A DNA stretch of 64,000 nt from Vescimonas fastidiosa (GTDB lineage Bacteria > Bacillota > Clostridia > Oscillospirales > Oscillospiraceae): NCBI RefSeq assembly GCF_018326305.1, contig NZ_AP023416.1, positions 310,001 through 374,000 on the forward strand. Reading direction: 5' to 3'. Under the pieces are notes generated by a model. The model searched no databases. It worked only from the letters and a program-made list of their open reading frames with translations, and was not told the DNA's origin. Both the position numbers and the translations under genes were made by a program. This document shows, piece after piece, positions 24,549 to 32,513 of this stretch; the stretch's first letter is position 1, and each line of letters starts with the position of its first letter.

Positions 24549-25541
24549 ATGGCATACGACGGCAAGGTTATGCGCGCGGCGTGGCAGCGCTTTGAGGAGG
24601 ATAAGCAGCGCCGGGCATCCCAGGCGGAGACTCGCCGCCGGCGCATCTATCAGGAGGTGCCCCGGCTGGAGGAGATCGAAAAGCAGCTCCGGGGCACCGT
24701 GGGGCGCATTATGGCCCAGGCCCTGCGCCGGGGAGAGGACCCGGCCCCGGCTATCGCCCGGCTGCGGGCGGAGAATCTGACCCTGCAGCAGGAGCGCTCG
24801 GCCCTGCTCAAGGAGCATGGGTATCCCGCCGACGCCCTGGAGGAGCGGCCCCGGTGCATCCTCTGCGGCGACACGGGGTACTGCCGGGGTAGCGTCTGCG
24901 CCTGCCTGCAAAATTATTATGCCCGAGAGCAAATTCGTCAGCTCAGCAGTATGCTGGATGTAAGCACCCAGAGCTTCGACACCTTCGAGCTGGATTGGTA
25001 CGACACCGAGCCCGGCGCCTTCAGCCGCAGTCCCCGGGAGACCATGGAGCGGAATTTCACCGTCTGCCGCCGCTTTGCCCAGGACTTTGGGCATTCCGGG
25101 GGCAACCTGCTCCTTTTCGGCGACCCGGGCCTGGGCAAGACCTTCCTCTCCGCCAGCATCGCCCGGGTGGTCAGCGAGGACGGATTTTCCGTGGTGTATG
25201 ACACGGCGGGCCATGTGTTCGCCCGGTGCGAGGCCGCCAAGTTCCGCTCCGATGAGGAGCCGGACGCGGCGGAGGATGTGCGCCGCTATGAAAAGAGCGA
25301 CCTGCTGATCCTGGACGACCTGGGCACGGAGATGACCACGGCCTTTGTCCAGAGCGCCCTGTATCAGCTGGTGAATAGCCGCCTTCTGGCGGGGAAAAGC
25401 ACCGTGATAAACACCAATCTCACCCCGCCCGAGCTGGGCGTGCGCTACGGCGCAGCCGTCCGCTCCCGGCTGGAGGGAGAGTACACCGTCCTGCCCTTCA
25501 TCGGCCGGGACATCCGCAAGCTGAAGCGGGAACGGAGCTGA
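24549..25541 (+). CDS. DnaC/DnaI-like helicase loader ATPase
   Basis: 330 residues. AAA+ ATPase that delivers the replicative helicase to DNA (family knowledge). A long charged N-terminal helical region (1-95) leads to a zinc-finger-like cluster CILCGDTGYCRGSVCACLQ near 103-122, as in Bacillus DnaI. Walker A is FGDPGLGKTFLSASIA (Lys197), Walker B is LLILDDLGTE near 255-265, and sensor 1 follows in STVINTNLTP. The C-terminus ends in a basic stretch (GRDIRKLKRERS). It follows dnaD-like in the same direction but has its own promoter after the repeat block. IstB-type transposition ATPases share the core, but no transposase is nearby. Confidence 0.9.
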   Translation: MAYDGKVMRAAWQRFEEDKQRRASQAETRRRRIYQEVPRLEEIEKQLRGTVGRIMAQALRRGEDPAPAIARLRAENLTLQQERSALLKEHGYPADALEERPRCILCGDTGYCRGSVCACLQNYYAREQIRQLSSMLDVSTQSFDTFELDWYDTEPGAFSRSPRETMERNFTVCRRFAQDFGHSGGNLLLFGDPGLGKTFLSASIARVVSEDGFSVVYDTAGHVFARCEAAKFRSDEEPDAAEDVRRYEKSDLLILDDLGTEMTTAFVQSALYQLVNSRLLAGKSTVINTNLTPPELGVRYGAAVRSRLEGEYTVLPFIGRDIRKLKRERS

Positions 25542-25572
25542 TTTTCCCGGCCCCGGCAGAAAAAAGTTACGC

Positions 25573-25601
25573 TATACACGGCGTATCTAATATGCTATAA
25601 T
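25573..25601 (+). promoter_or_regulatory. Likely promoter of mnmE
   Basis: TATACA (25573-25578), 17-base spacer, TATAAT (25596-25601). Repeat copy C would then lie in the mnmE leader RNA. Confidence 0.5.
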
Positions 25602-25621
25602 AGATTCAACTAACCTATAAA

Positions 25622-25800
25622 AAGCCTCGCAGAGTTTGCGCCCGCAGGCGAAAAAAATTGGGATCATTTTTCACCGCGACATGTGCGTGGGGAAAAATAC
25701 CTCTCAGGCTGCAAGTGTGGAATTTTGAGCCTATGGCTCAAAATTATGCGCGCAGCAGACTGTAATCCTCTTGGCAGAAAAAACGAAGTTTTTTCGCCAG
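25622..25800. repeat. Copy C of the 180-bp repeat
   Basis: AGCCTCGCAGAGTTTGCG, TTTTTCACCGCGACATGTGCG, CCTCTCAGGCTGCAAGTGTGG, the local hairpin TTTTGAGCCTATGGCTCAAAA, ATGCGCGCAGCAGACTG and terminal GAAAAAACGAAGTTTTTTC. Same orientation as copy B. The local hairpin differs completely from those of the other copies while keeping its symmetry. Confidence 0.88.
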
Positions 25801-25825
25801 TTTTCTTAAGGAGAGTATAAAAACC

Positions 25826-27193
25826 ATGACCGATACCATTGCCGCCATTGCCACCGCCCGGACGCCTGCCGCCATCGGCATTGTGCGCATTTCCGGGCCG
25901 GAGACCCTTTCGGTGGCGGACCGTGTGTTTCGGGCCAAAAACGGAAAGCCTGCCGCCGACCAGGCTACCCGCCGGATGCTCTACGGCCAGATGCGCACGG
26001 CGGAGGGGACGGTCATCGACGACGGCCTGTGCGTCCTGTTTCCGCCCCAGAGCAGCTATACCGGCCAGTGGTCGGCGGAGCTGCACTGCCACGGCTCCCC
26101 TGTGGTGCTGGACGAGGTGCTGCGCAGCACCTTTGCCGCCGGGGCCCGGCAGGCCCGGGGCGGGGAGTTTACCAAGCGGGCCTTTCTCAGCGGGCGGATG
26201 GACCTGATCCAGGCGGAGGCGGTGGCGGACCTCATTGACGCCGAAACCGCCGAGTCCGCCCAAAACGCCGCCCTCCAGCTCTCCGGCGCATTGAGCCGGG
26301 GCGTGGAGCGGGTGTACGGCGACCTCATGGACATTACCTCCCGCTTTTATGCGGCGGTGGACTACCCCGACGAGGACATTGAGCCGCCGGAGCATCGGCA
26401 GATAGCCGATACCCTCACCGGCTGCCGCCGGGAGCTTCAGCGGCTGCTGGACACCTTCCGCCGGGGCCGCATTCTGAAGCGGGGCATCCCCACGGTGCTG
26501 CTGGGCCTGCCCAACGCCGGGAAATCGTCGCTGCTTAACGCCCTGCTGGGCTACGACCGGGCCATCGTCACCGAGGTGGCCGGCACCACCCGGGACACCC
26601 TGGAGGAAAAGGTCTGCTTCGGCGGCCAGCTTCTGCGGCTGTGCGACACCGCAGGCATCCGGGAAACGGGCGACAGCGTGGAGAAGCTGGGCGTGGACCG
26701 GGCCGTGGCGGCGGCAGAGCAGGCCGGCCTTTCCCTGGTGGTGCTGGACGGCTCCCAAAGCCTTACCGGCGGGGAGGAGGCGGTCTTGACCCTGGCGGAA
26801 AAGGCGGAGCATACCATTATAATTATCAATAAAAACGATTTGCCCCAGCGGCTGGACACGGGAGCTATACAGGAGCGGTTTCCGAACATCTGCACCCTCA
26901 GCGCCCGAACCGGGGAGGGCCTGGAGGAGCTTGGGGCGCTGATTCAAAGGCTGTACCCCACTCCCCACCGGGAGACCGGGGCCCTGCTCACCAACAGCCG
27001 CCAGGCCGAGGCCGTAAGCCGGGCTTTGCAGGCGGTGGACCGGGCTGCCGCCGCCCTGGACGGGGGTCTGACCCCCGATGCCGTCCTCACCGATGCCGAG
27101 GAGGCCCTGGCCGCCCTGGGGGAACTGACGGGCAAGAGCATCCGGGAGGACCTGGTAACCACCATTTTCTCCCGCTTCTGCGTGGGGAAATAA
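25826..27193 (+). CDS. mnmE: tRNA uridine-5-carboxymethylaminomethyl modification GTPase
   Basis: 455 residues, standard length. With MnmG it forms cmnm5U34 in tRNAs reading NNA/NNG codons. The N-terminal folate-binding domain (ARTPAAIGIVRISGPE) is intact, GEFTKRAFLSGRMDLIQAEAV read in parts is the family signature, and the G domain carries G1 LGLPNAGKSSLLNALL near residue 226, G2 AGTTRDT, G3 LCDTAGIRE and G4 INKND. The final residues RFCVGK match the invariant FC(I)GK end. ATG at 25826 follows AAGGAGAGTATAAAAACC. mnmG is not in the window. Confidence 0.96.
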   Translation: MTDTIAAIATARTPAAIGIVRISGPETLSVADRVFRAKNGKPAADQATRRMLYGQMRTAEGTVIDDGLCVLFPPQSSYTGQWSAELHCHGSPVVLDEVLRSTFAAGARQARGGEFTKRAFLSGRMDLIQAEAVADLIDAETAESAQNAALQLSGALSRGVERVYGDLMDITSRFYAAVDYPDEDIEPPEHRQIADTLTGCRRELQRLLDTFRRGRILKRGIPTVLLGLPNAGKSSLLNALLGYDRAIVTEVAGTTRDTLEEKVCFGGQLLRLCDTAGIRETGDSVEKLGVDRAVAAAEQAGLSLVVLDGSQSLTGGEEAVLTLAEKAEHTIIIINKNDLPQRLDTGAIQERFPNICTLSARTGEGLEELGALIQRLYPTPHRETGALLTNSRQAEAVSRALQAVDRAAAALDGGLTPDAVLTDAEEALAALGELTGKSIREDLVTTIFSRFCVGK

Positions 27194-27194
27194 A

Positions 27195-27720
27195 CCCTGC
27201 CCCTACACGGATCGGAACCCACCGCATCGGGCGGACAGAGTTGTCCGACCCTACAACGCATTCCGTAGGGGCCGATGCCTACATCGGCCCGCACCGCACA
27301 TTCGATAAATGAACTCCCTACTCCCCACGAAATCCCTCCACCAGCCTTCGGCTGGTCCCCCTCCTTTTAGGCAAGGGAGGCCGAGGGACGGGGGACGGAT
27401 TGCCACGGGTGCCTTGCGCCCTCGCAATAACAGAAGCCGAAAGAACTTGCGTGTCATTCCGAGACCAGTCCGCAGACTGGTCGTGGGAATCCGTAATACC
27501 CCTGCACAAAGGTCGAGGAGAACGGATTGCCACAGCCAGTGTTCGCACTGGCTTCGCAATGACACCGTTAACAAGAGGTGCTGTATAAGCCCGGGCGGGC
27601 CGATGTAGGCATCGGCCCCTACGGAAGCGTTACAAGAGGTGCGGTGAGGTGTGGAATCCCCCAGTCACGGCTTCGCCGTGCCAGCCCCCTTTAGGCAAGG
27701 GGGCCAAGAGGACGGGGGTT
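27195..27720. repeat. Palindromic repeat block after mnmE
   Basis: Includes GGGCGGACAGAGTTGTCCGACCC, GTAGGGGCCGATGCCTACATCGGCCC, CCAGCCTTCGGCTGG, GTCATTCCGAGACCAGTCCGCAGACTGGTCGTGGGAATCCG (read in halves; 27450-27493), GATTGCCACAGCCAGTGTTCGCACTGGCTTCGCAATGAC (27526-27563, read in halves), GGGCCGATGTAGGCATCGGCCCC and GTCACGGCTTCGCCGTGCCAGCCCCCTTTAGGCAAGGGGGCC in parts. No gene is supported between 27194 and 27829. Confidence 0.85.
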
Positions 27721-27829
27721 GCGGCAATCCGTTTCCCCCGCTGTACATCCATCCATTTCCTCTATTATCGTATTTCCCGCCGGGCTGCGCCCGGACAATT
27801 CATAAATAAACCAAAGGAGGGCATATTTT

Positions 27830-28702
27830 ATGCGCGATTATGTTATCATGACCGATAGCTGCTGCGATCTCACCGACCAGATGGCCCGGGAGCTGGAGCT
27901 GGAGGTCCTGCCCCTGACCATGCACATGGACGGACAGGACTACCCCAACGACCTGGCCGGCACGGCTATTTCCAACCAGGAGTTTTATAAGCGCATCCGC
28001 GCCGGGAAGCTGGCCACCACCTCGGCGGTGAATGTGGGCCAGTTCCAGGACGCCATGCGCCGGGTGCTGGAGAGCGGCAGGGACATTGTCTGCGTCTGCT
28101 TTTCCTCGGCCCTCTCCACCACCTATCAGTCCGCCGTCATTGCGGCGGAGGACCTGCGCTCGGAGTTTCCGGAGGCGGAGATCCATGTGGTGGACTCCCT
28201 CAGCGCGTCTCTGGGCCAGGGCCTGCTGCTGTATTTGGCCGTGGAGCAAAAGCGAAAGGGCCTCACGGCGGCGGAGCTTGCCAAGTGGGTGGAGGATAAC
28301 CGCCTGACCGTCTGCCACTGGTTCACCGTGGACGACCTGAACTTCTTAAAGCGCGGGGGCCGGGTCAGCGCCACCACGGCGCTGCTGGGCACCATGCTCT
28401 CCATTAAGCCCATTATGCACACCTCCGACGAGGGCAAGCTGGTCCCCGTCAGCAAGGCCCGGGGCCGCAAGGCCGCCATTGCCGCCCTGTTGGATAAGAT
28501 CGAGGCTCTGGGCATTCACCCGGAGAAGCAGACCATGTTCATCTGCCATGCCGACTGCGAGGAGGACGCCAAGGCCGTGGCCCAGACCATCCAGGACCGC
28601 TTCGGCACCCCTACGGTGCATATTAACTACATCGGGCCCGTCATCGGCAGCCACACCGGCCCCAACACCATGGGCATCTTCTTTGTGGGCACCCAGCGAT
28701 GA
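27830..28702 (+). CDS. DegV family fatty-acid-binding protein
   Basis: 290 residues. DegV (FakB-like) proteins bind a fatty acid and present it to the FakA kinase for phospholipid synthesis (family knowledge). The N-terminal VIMTDSCCDLTDQMARELEL contains the DSxxDL motif; TTSAVNVGQFQDAMR is the lipid-binding loop; LSTTYQSA and VHVVDSLSASLGQGLLL (close variants) follow; the C-terminal half has TVDDLNFLKRGGRVSATTALLG, IKPIM and IGPVIGSHTGPNTMGIFF. ATG follows AAAGGAGGGCATATTTT. The stop overlaps the prmA start (ATGA). Confidence 0.93.
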   Translation: MRDYVIMTDSCCDLTDQMARELELEVLPLTMHMDGQDYPNDLAGTAISNQEFYKRIRAGKLATTSAVNVGQFQDAMRRVLESGRDIVCVCFSSALSTTYQSAVIAAEDLRSEFPEAEIHVVDSLSASLGQGLLLYLAVEQKRKGLTAAELAKWVEDNRLTVCHWFTVDDLNFLKRGGRVSATTALLGTMLSIKPIMHTSDEGKLVPVSKARGRKAAIAALLDKIEALGIHPEKQTMFICHADCEEDAKAVAQTIQDRFGTPTVHINYIGPVIGSHTGPNTMGIFFVGTQR

Positions 28703-29631
28703 ACTGGATCGAGGTACATATCGACACCTGCCCCGGGGAGCTGGACGATCTCTGCGCCCGGCTGGAGAGCCAAGGCATCACCGGGCTGGTCATCGACGAT
28801 GAGGCGGATTTCAAGGATTTTCTGGAAAATAATCACCAGTACTGGGACTATGTGGACGACGATCTGTTGCAGGAGAAAAAGGGCCTGTGCCGGGTGACCT
28901 TTTACCTCTCCGACGACCCGGACGGCCAGCGTCAGCTTGCAGACATTGAAAAAATGGTCGGGGCGCTTCCCCAGGCGCACCTGAGCCGGGCTGCTGTCCA
29001 AGATGCCGACTGGGAGAATAACTGGAAGCAGTTTTATAAGCCCATGGAGATCGGGGAGCGGCTATTGGTGATCCCGGAGTGGGAGCAGGCCGGTACCTCC
29101 GGCCGGGTGGAGCTGCGGCTGAACCCGGGCCTTACCTTCGGCACCGGCAGCCATGCCACCACCCGCCTGTGCCTCCGGGCTTTGGACGCCCATATTCACG
29201 GCGGCGAGCGGGTCCTGGACCTGGGCTGCGGCAGCGGGATTTTGTCCATTGCCGCCCTGTGCCTGGGCGCGGCGGAGGCCTTTGCCTGCGACATCGACGA
29301 TAAATGCGTGGATGTGGCCTATGAAAACGCCGCCATCAACGGCATCGGCAAGGACCGCTACACCGTCCGCTGGGGCAATGTGGTCACGGACCAGGCCCTG
29401 CAAAGGGAGTTTGGCGGGGAATATGATATTGTGGTGGCCAACATTGTGGCCGATGTCATCATAGGCATCTCCCCCCAGGTGCGCCCGTTTCTGAAAAAAG
29501 GCGGCCTGTTCCTCTGCTCCGGCATCATTGACACCCGGGCCGAAGAAGTGGCCGACCGCCTTCGCCAGGACGGATGGGAGATACGGGAGACCAACACCAG
29601 CGAGGGCTGGTACAGCTTCCTCTGCCGCTGA
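28699..29631 (+). CDS. prmA: Ribosomal protein L11 methyltransferase
   Basis: 310 residues. It trimethylates lysines of ribosomal protein L11 using SAM. The N-terminal substrate-binding domain (1-110) ends at DWENNWKQFYKPM; RLNPGLTFGTGSHATTRLCLRAL leads into the SAM motif VLDLGCGSGILSIAALCLGA near residues 170-190; VVANIVADVIIGI corresponds to the NILA motif, and CSGIIDTRAEEV follows. The start overlaps the degV stop by four bases, so expression is coupled. In many Firmicutes prmA follows dnaJ; that context is absent here. Confidence 0.93.
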   Translation: MNWIEVHIDTCPGELDDLCARLESQGITGLVIDDEADFKDFLENNHQYWDYVDDDLLQEKKGLCRVTFYLSDDPDGQRQLADIEKMVGALPQAHLSRAAVQDADWENNWKQFYKPMEIGERLLVIPEWEQAGTSGRVELRLNPGLTFGTGSHATTRLCLRALDAHIHGGERVLDLGCGSGILSIAALCLGAAEAFACDIDDKCVDVAYENAAINGIGKDRYTVRWGNVVTDQALQREFGGEYDIVVANIVADVIIGISPQVRPFLKKGGLFLCSGIIDTRAEEVADRLRQDGWEIRETNTSEGWYSFLCR

Positions 29632-29648
29632 AAAATTGAATTAAGCCG

Positions 29649-29674
29649 AAAAGCACCCCCGGCGGGGTGCTTTT
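29649..29674 (+). terminator. Terminator after degV-prmA
   Basis: AAAAGCACCCC / GGGGTGCTTTT with loop CGGC, ending in a T run at 29671-29676. Confidence 0.9.
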
Positions 29675-29694
29675 TTGCGCGCCAAAAAATAAAA

Positions 29695-29930
29695 ATCGTA
29701 GGGGCCGATGCCTACATCGGCCCGCCCCACCGCACTACTTGTTACCCACCCGTAGGGGGCGGCGTCCCCGACGCCCCGCTTTCGCGCACCTTCATGTAAT
29801 GCGTAGGGCGGGCTGCCCCCAGCCCGCCGCCCGACAACCACCGCCTCCCGGCAGGGCACGCGGGCCCTGCCCTACAAAAAAATACCATTGTAGGGCGGGG
29901 TCCATGTGCCCCCGCACCTCTTGCAAAAAA
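29695..29930. repeat. Palindromic repeat block between prmA and the XRE gene
   Basis: GTAGGGGCCGATGCCTACATCGGCCC, GTAGGGGGCGGCGTCCCCGACGCCCC, GTAGGGCGGGCTGCCCCCAGCCCGCC and GGCAGGGCACGCGGGCCCTGCC-CTAC stand head to tail. The 318-base gap 29632-29949 holds only these and the terminator. Confidence 0.85.
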
Positions 29931-29949
29931 CAAAAAACCGCGCAGAGAT

Positions 29950-30183
29950 TCACTCTGCGCGTTTACTTCTCGGATACGGTTTCTTCTCGTCCGTAAGCCC
30001 GGCCAAATAGTCCATGCTGGTGTGCAGCGCCTGGGCCACCCGCTTGCACTGCTCGAAGCTCAGGTACCGCTCGCCCCGCTCGATCTTGGAGTAGGCGCTC
30101 TGGTCGATACCCGTCAGCATCTGCATTTTCACCTGTGTATAGCCCCGCTCTTTGCGAAGCTCCCGAATTCTGCTCAATTTCAT
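29950..30183 (-). CDS. XRE-family helix-turn-helix regulator
   Basis: 77 residues. The lambda-repressor-like fold fills residues 3-63: RIRELRKERGYTQVKMQMLTG for helices 1-2, QSAYSKIERGERYLS for the recognition helix, and CKRVAQALHTSMDYLAGL at the end, followed by a basic tail. The ATG at 30183 is taken; a GTG directly before it is equally possible. It is divergent from the 41-residue acidic protein at 30266, and a 32-base inverted repeat between them overlaps the promoter of that gene, so it probably represses it and perhaps itself. Confidence 0.88.
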   Translation of the reverse strand: MKLSRIRELRKERGYTQVKMQMLTGIDQSAYSKIERGERYLSFEQCKRVAQALHTSMDYLAGLTDEKKPYPRSKRAE

Positions 30184-30201
30184 CACCCAATGAAATTATG
30201 C

Positions 30202-30242
30202 CAATTTGTCCTATTGATTATAGGGTCAAATTGTCCTATAAT
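30202..30242 (+). promoter_or_regulatory. Promoter with overlapping operator of the acidic small protein gene
   Basis: TTGATT (30214-30219), 17-base spacer, TATAAT (30237-30242). Overlapping it, CAATTTG-T-CCTAT (30202-30214) mirrors ATAGG-GT-CAAATTG (30220-30233), a likely dimeric HTH site; the half site AAATTGTCCTAT recurs at 30228-30239. Confidence 0.65.
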
Positions 30243-30265
30243 TAGAAAGAGGGAGGTGAAAATCA

Positions 30266-30391
30266 ATGCCCGATTACAAAGAAATGTACCTCAACATGGT
30301 CCGCGCCGCCGAGCAGGCCCAAAACATCCTCATCGAGGCCCAGCAAAAGTGCGAGGAGATGTACCTGGACACCCAGGACGACGAGGACTGA
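30266..30391 (+). CDS. 41-residue acidic helical protein
   Basis: ATG at 30266 after GGGAGGTGAAAATCA; TGA at 30389-30391. The product is a single amphipathic helix rich in Glu, Gln and Met, opening MPDYKEMYLNMVRAAEQAQN and ending in a run of six acidic residues within DTQDDED, with one Cys at position 29. I have seen similar short proteins paired with XRE regulators in Clostridia but know no function. Divergent from the XRE gene and under an operator-covered promoter, so expression is probably switched. It could be a small adaptor that binds a partner protein by its helix. Confidence 0.75.
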   Translation: MPDYKEMYLNMVRAAEQAQNILIEAQQKCEEMYLDTQDDED

Positions 30392-30485
30392 CCCACGACA
30401 CGCAAACTTTTTTGGATTTCCCGACAGCTTTCCCACTTTTTTTTCACCTGTTTCTGTTATATTCGAGAAAAAGGAGGCGTTTTGC

Positions 30486-31301
30486 GTGAAAAATATTCCC
30501 AAAAGTGACTTCATTTCCAGCCGTGTACGGTACATACCCTTAGAGCGCATCGTGCCCAATCCCCACCAGCCCCGGCGGGATTTTGACCCGGAGGGCCTGT
30601 CGGAGCTGGCCGACAGCATCCGTCAGTATGGGGTTTTGCAGCCCGCCACGGTGCGCACCCGGGGCCGGGACTATGAGCTGGTGGCCGGGGAGCGGCGGCT
30701 GCGGGCGGCCAAGATGGCCGGGCTTCGGGAGCTTCCGTGCCTCATCGCCCAGGTGGGGGAGGAGGACTCGGCCCTGCTGGCCCTGATGGAGAATCTCCAG
30801 CGCCGGGACCTGAGCTTTATGGAGGAGGCGGCGGCCATCGCCCAGTTGGTGCAGCGCTGGGGTCTGAGCCAGGAGGAGGCGGCCCGGCGCCTGGGCAAGA
30901 GCCAGTCTGCCGTGGCCAATAAGCTGCGTCTGCTGCGCCTGCCCGAGGCCGTGGTGGAGCAGATCCGGCAGGGCGACCTCTCCGAGCGCCATGCCCGGGC
31001 CCTGCTGCGGCTGACGGACCCGGAGGAGCAGCTGGCGGCGGTGAAAACCATCCTGGCCCGGCACCTGAATGTGGCCCAAACGGAGGAATACATAGAGACC
31101 CTGCTGCGGGAAATACAAACCGCACCGTCCCGACGGAGGCCCACCTTCATATTAAAGGATGTCCGCCTGTTTCTCAACAGCTTGGACCGCTCCCTGAATC
31201 TCATGCGCTCGGCAGGGGTAAATGCCGCCTGCGGCCGCCAGGACACGGAGGATGAAATCCTGCTGACCATCCGCATCCCCAAGGCCCGGAGGGTGGGGTG
31301 A
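30486..31301 (+). CDS. noc: Second ParB-family protein, Noc-like nucleoid occlusion factor
   Basis: 271 residues from a GTG at 30486 with AAAGGAGGCG upstream. Layout is ParB-like: PLERIVPNPHQPRRDFDPEGL at residues 18-38, the CTP-binding GERRLRAAKMAGLRELPC near 70-87, ENLQRRDLSFMEEAAAI, and the helix-turn-helix EEAARRLGKSQSAVANKLRLLRLP near 130-153. The extended LRLLRLPEAV continuation and C-terminal part with RRPTFILKDVRLFLNSLDRSL resemble Bacillus Noc, which blocks septation over the chromosome through membrane attachment. The N-terminus is short and basic (KNIPKSDF), plausible for Noc's membrane helix but not clearly amphipathic. parA-parB at 12-13.7 kb provide the canonical pair, so this is the paralogue. 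Confidence 0.8.
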   Translation: MKNIPKSDFISSRVRYIPLERIVPNPHQPRRDFDPEGLSELADSIRQYGVLQPATVRTRGRDYELVAGERRLRAAKMAGLRELPCLIAQVGEEDSALLALMENLQRRDLSFMEEAAAIAQLVQRWGLSQEEAARRLGKSQSAVANKLRLLRLPEAVVEQIRQGDLSERHARALLRLTDPEEQLAAVKTILARHLNVAQTEEYIETLLREIQTAPSRRRPTFILKDVRLFLNSLDRSLNLMRSAGVNAACGRQDTEDEILLTIRIPKARRVG

Positions 31302-31430
31302 GAAAAAGGCCTGCAAGGAAATATCCATAATAGGGCAAGGGGGAGGCTACCCCAAAATGCACGGTACTCCATAGTGTTATTGCGAGGGTGTGAAGCGCCC
31401 GTGGCGATCCGTATCCCCCGTCCCCAACAG

Positions 31431-31469
31431 CACGAAGAGCACCGACAAAAGTTGTCGGTGCTCTTCGTG
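31431..31469. other. Perfect 18-bp hairpin
   Basis: CACGAAGAGCACCGACAA pairs perfectly with TTGTCGGTGCTCTTCGTG around a 3-base loop (31449-31451). It sits nine bases beyond the stop of the minus-strand gene but has no T run on either strand, so it may be a terminator of reduced strength or an RNA stability element. Confidence 0.75.
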
Positions 31470-31477
31470 TAGGTGCA

Positions 31478-32236
31478 TTAGTTTGCTACGCAGGTTTGGC
31501 AAGGCGTAAGGCCACGGCGAGTTACATCGTCCCATGTAATCTCTACGCTGTTTTTCTTTTTGCCGTTAGCACAGTATTCTTCGTAATGATAGCGTTTGCC
31601 GCTGGGGGTTGCGTACACATGTCCATGATAATTTTCCTTATATGGAATTTCCGGCTCCGGGGCAGGTGTTGGCTCGGGCTCGGGTTCTGGCTCGGGGGCG
31701 GGTGCAGGTTCTGCGTTGGAAGTGCCCTCAGAGTCGGAGGAGGAATTGGCTTGCGAGTCAGAGGCTGGCACCGCGTCAGTGCCGGAGCCGGTCTGCGCCG
31801 GAGAATTGGGTGTTTCGGTGGCGGGCGCATCCTTGGCGGGCGTTTGTACGGGGGTCTTATCGGTAGAGATTTGTCCCTTGGAGCTGGGATCAGTCTGGAT
31901 GGTCGACGGCTGCCTTGAGCTCTCCGCTGGAGTTGTTTCCAAATTCGGCGAGATAGCTACGGAGACGAAAAAAACTACCGCCATTGCAGCAATTTTGATG
32001 CCTTTTTTTAAAGGAATCTTACTGCAAAAAAAACGCTCCAACGGTTTAATGGGGACGGTCAGCACCGTGAGCAAAAGAAGCAGTACACTGCTGACGGAGG
32101 GGAAGAAAACAAGAATTCCGGAGAAAAAGAATGCGGTCAGGCTCCACCGAATGATTAAGAGAATGCGAGAGGAGTCCGGTGAGCCTTTTTCGGGGTCGCG
32201 TGGCTCGGGGGAATTTTTATGCAATAAAGAAGTCAT
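31478..32236 (-). CDS. Membrane-anchored protein with Pro/Glu linker and C-terminal Cys/His domain
   Basis: 252 residues from the ATG at 32236 (GAGGTG upstream). A short cytoplasmic start is followed by hydrophobic segments (LLIIRWSLTAFFFSGILVFF, SVLLLLLTVLTVPI, IAAMAVVFFVSVAI; residues about 23-100). Residues 105-195 are low-complexity: first Ser/Thr/Pro, then alternating Pro-Glu (EPEPEPEPTPAPEPE), so an extended wall-spanning linker. The last 50 residues read GHVYATPSGKRYHYEEYC ... TRRGLTPCQTC, a His/Cys pattern seen at the ends of other Firmicute surface proteins and similar to small Ada-like zinc sites. Function unknown; the architecture suggests a surface-displayed, possibly metal-binding module. 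Confidence 0.75.
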   Translation of the reverse strand: MTSLLHKNSPEPRDPEKGSPDSSRILLIIRWSLTAFFFSGILVFFPSVSSVLLLLLTVLTVPIKPLERFFCSKIPLKKGIKIAAMAVVFFVSVAISPNLETTPAESSRQPSTIQTDPSSKGQISTDKTPVQTPAKDAPATETPNSPAQTGSGTDAVPASDSQANSSSDSEGTSNAEPAPAPEPEPEPEPTPAPEPEIPYKENYHGHVYATPSGKRYHYEEYCANGKKKNSVEITWDDVTRRGLTPCQTCVAN

Positions 32237-32341
32237 ATCGTCACCTCGCATTATTTCTAGTATTTTAACTTTATCACATCTTGACGAAAGATCAAGTGAA
32301 ATTTTGAATTTATGCGGACGGCACAGGGGGATTATAAGGGT

Positions 32342-32367
32342 GAGGGACAGGTCAGCGCCTGTCCCTC
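32342..32367 (-). terminator. Hairpin after the glyS unit
   Basis: GAGGGACAGG / CCTGTCCCTC around TCAGCG, 23 bases beyond the stop of the small coupled gene. T run is weak, so efficiency is uncertain. Confidence 0.6.
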
Positions 32368-32389
32368 TGTGCTATAAATGCTATAAATA

Positions 32390-32512
32390 TTACTTCTTTT
32401 TCTTTGTCCGCTCTTCGATTTTTTTACCCGCCCATTTGGCCAGGTTTACGCAGGCGGCAGCGGTGGCCGCCAGCAGCACGGTGCCCAGGGCAAGCTGTTT
32501 TTTCGGCTTCAT
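32390..32512 (-). CDS. 40-residue membrane-anchor-like peptide coupled to glyS
   Basis: ATG at 32512, one base after the glyS stop TGA (32514-32516); stop TAA at 32390-32392. The peptide has a basic start (MKPKK), one short hydrophobic helix (QLALGTVLLAATAAACVNLA) and a strongly basic tail with WAGKKIEERTKKKK. The layout fits a single-span membrane peptide with a cytoplasmic basic tail. It has no separate ribosome site and would depend on translation of glyS. I recognise no family; the frame could also be chance. Confidence 0.5.
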   Translation of the reverse strand: MKPKKQLALGTVLLAATAAACVNLAKWAGKKIEERTKKKK

Positions 32513-32513
32513 A

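Noticed and set aside
24549..25541. IstB-type transposition ATPase
   Set aside because: The AAA+ core is shared, but there is no IstA transposase and the partner is a dnaD-like gene; the Cys-rich N-terminal site fits DnaI.
31431..31469. Standard intrinsic terminator
   Set aside because: The 18-bp stem is perfect but no T run follows on either strand, so it is listed as a hairpin only.
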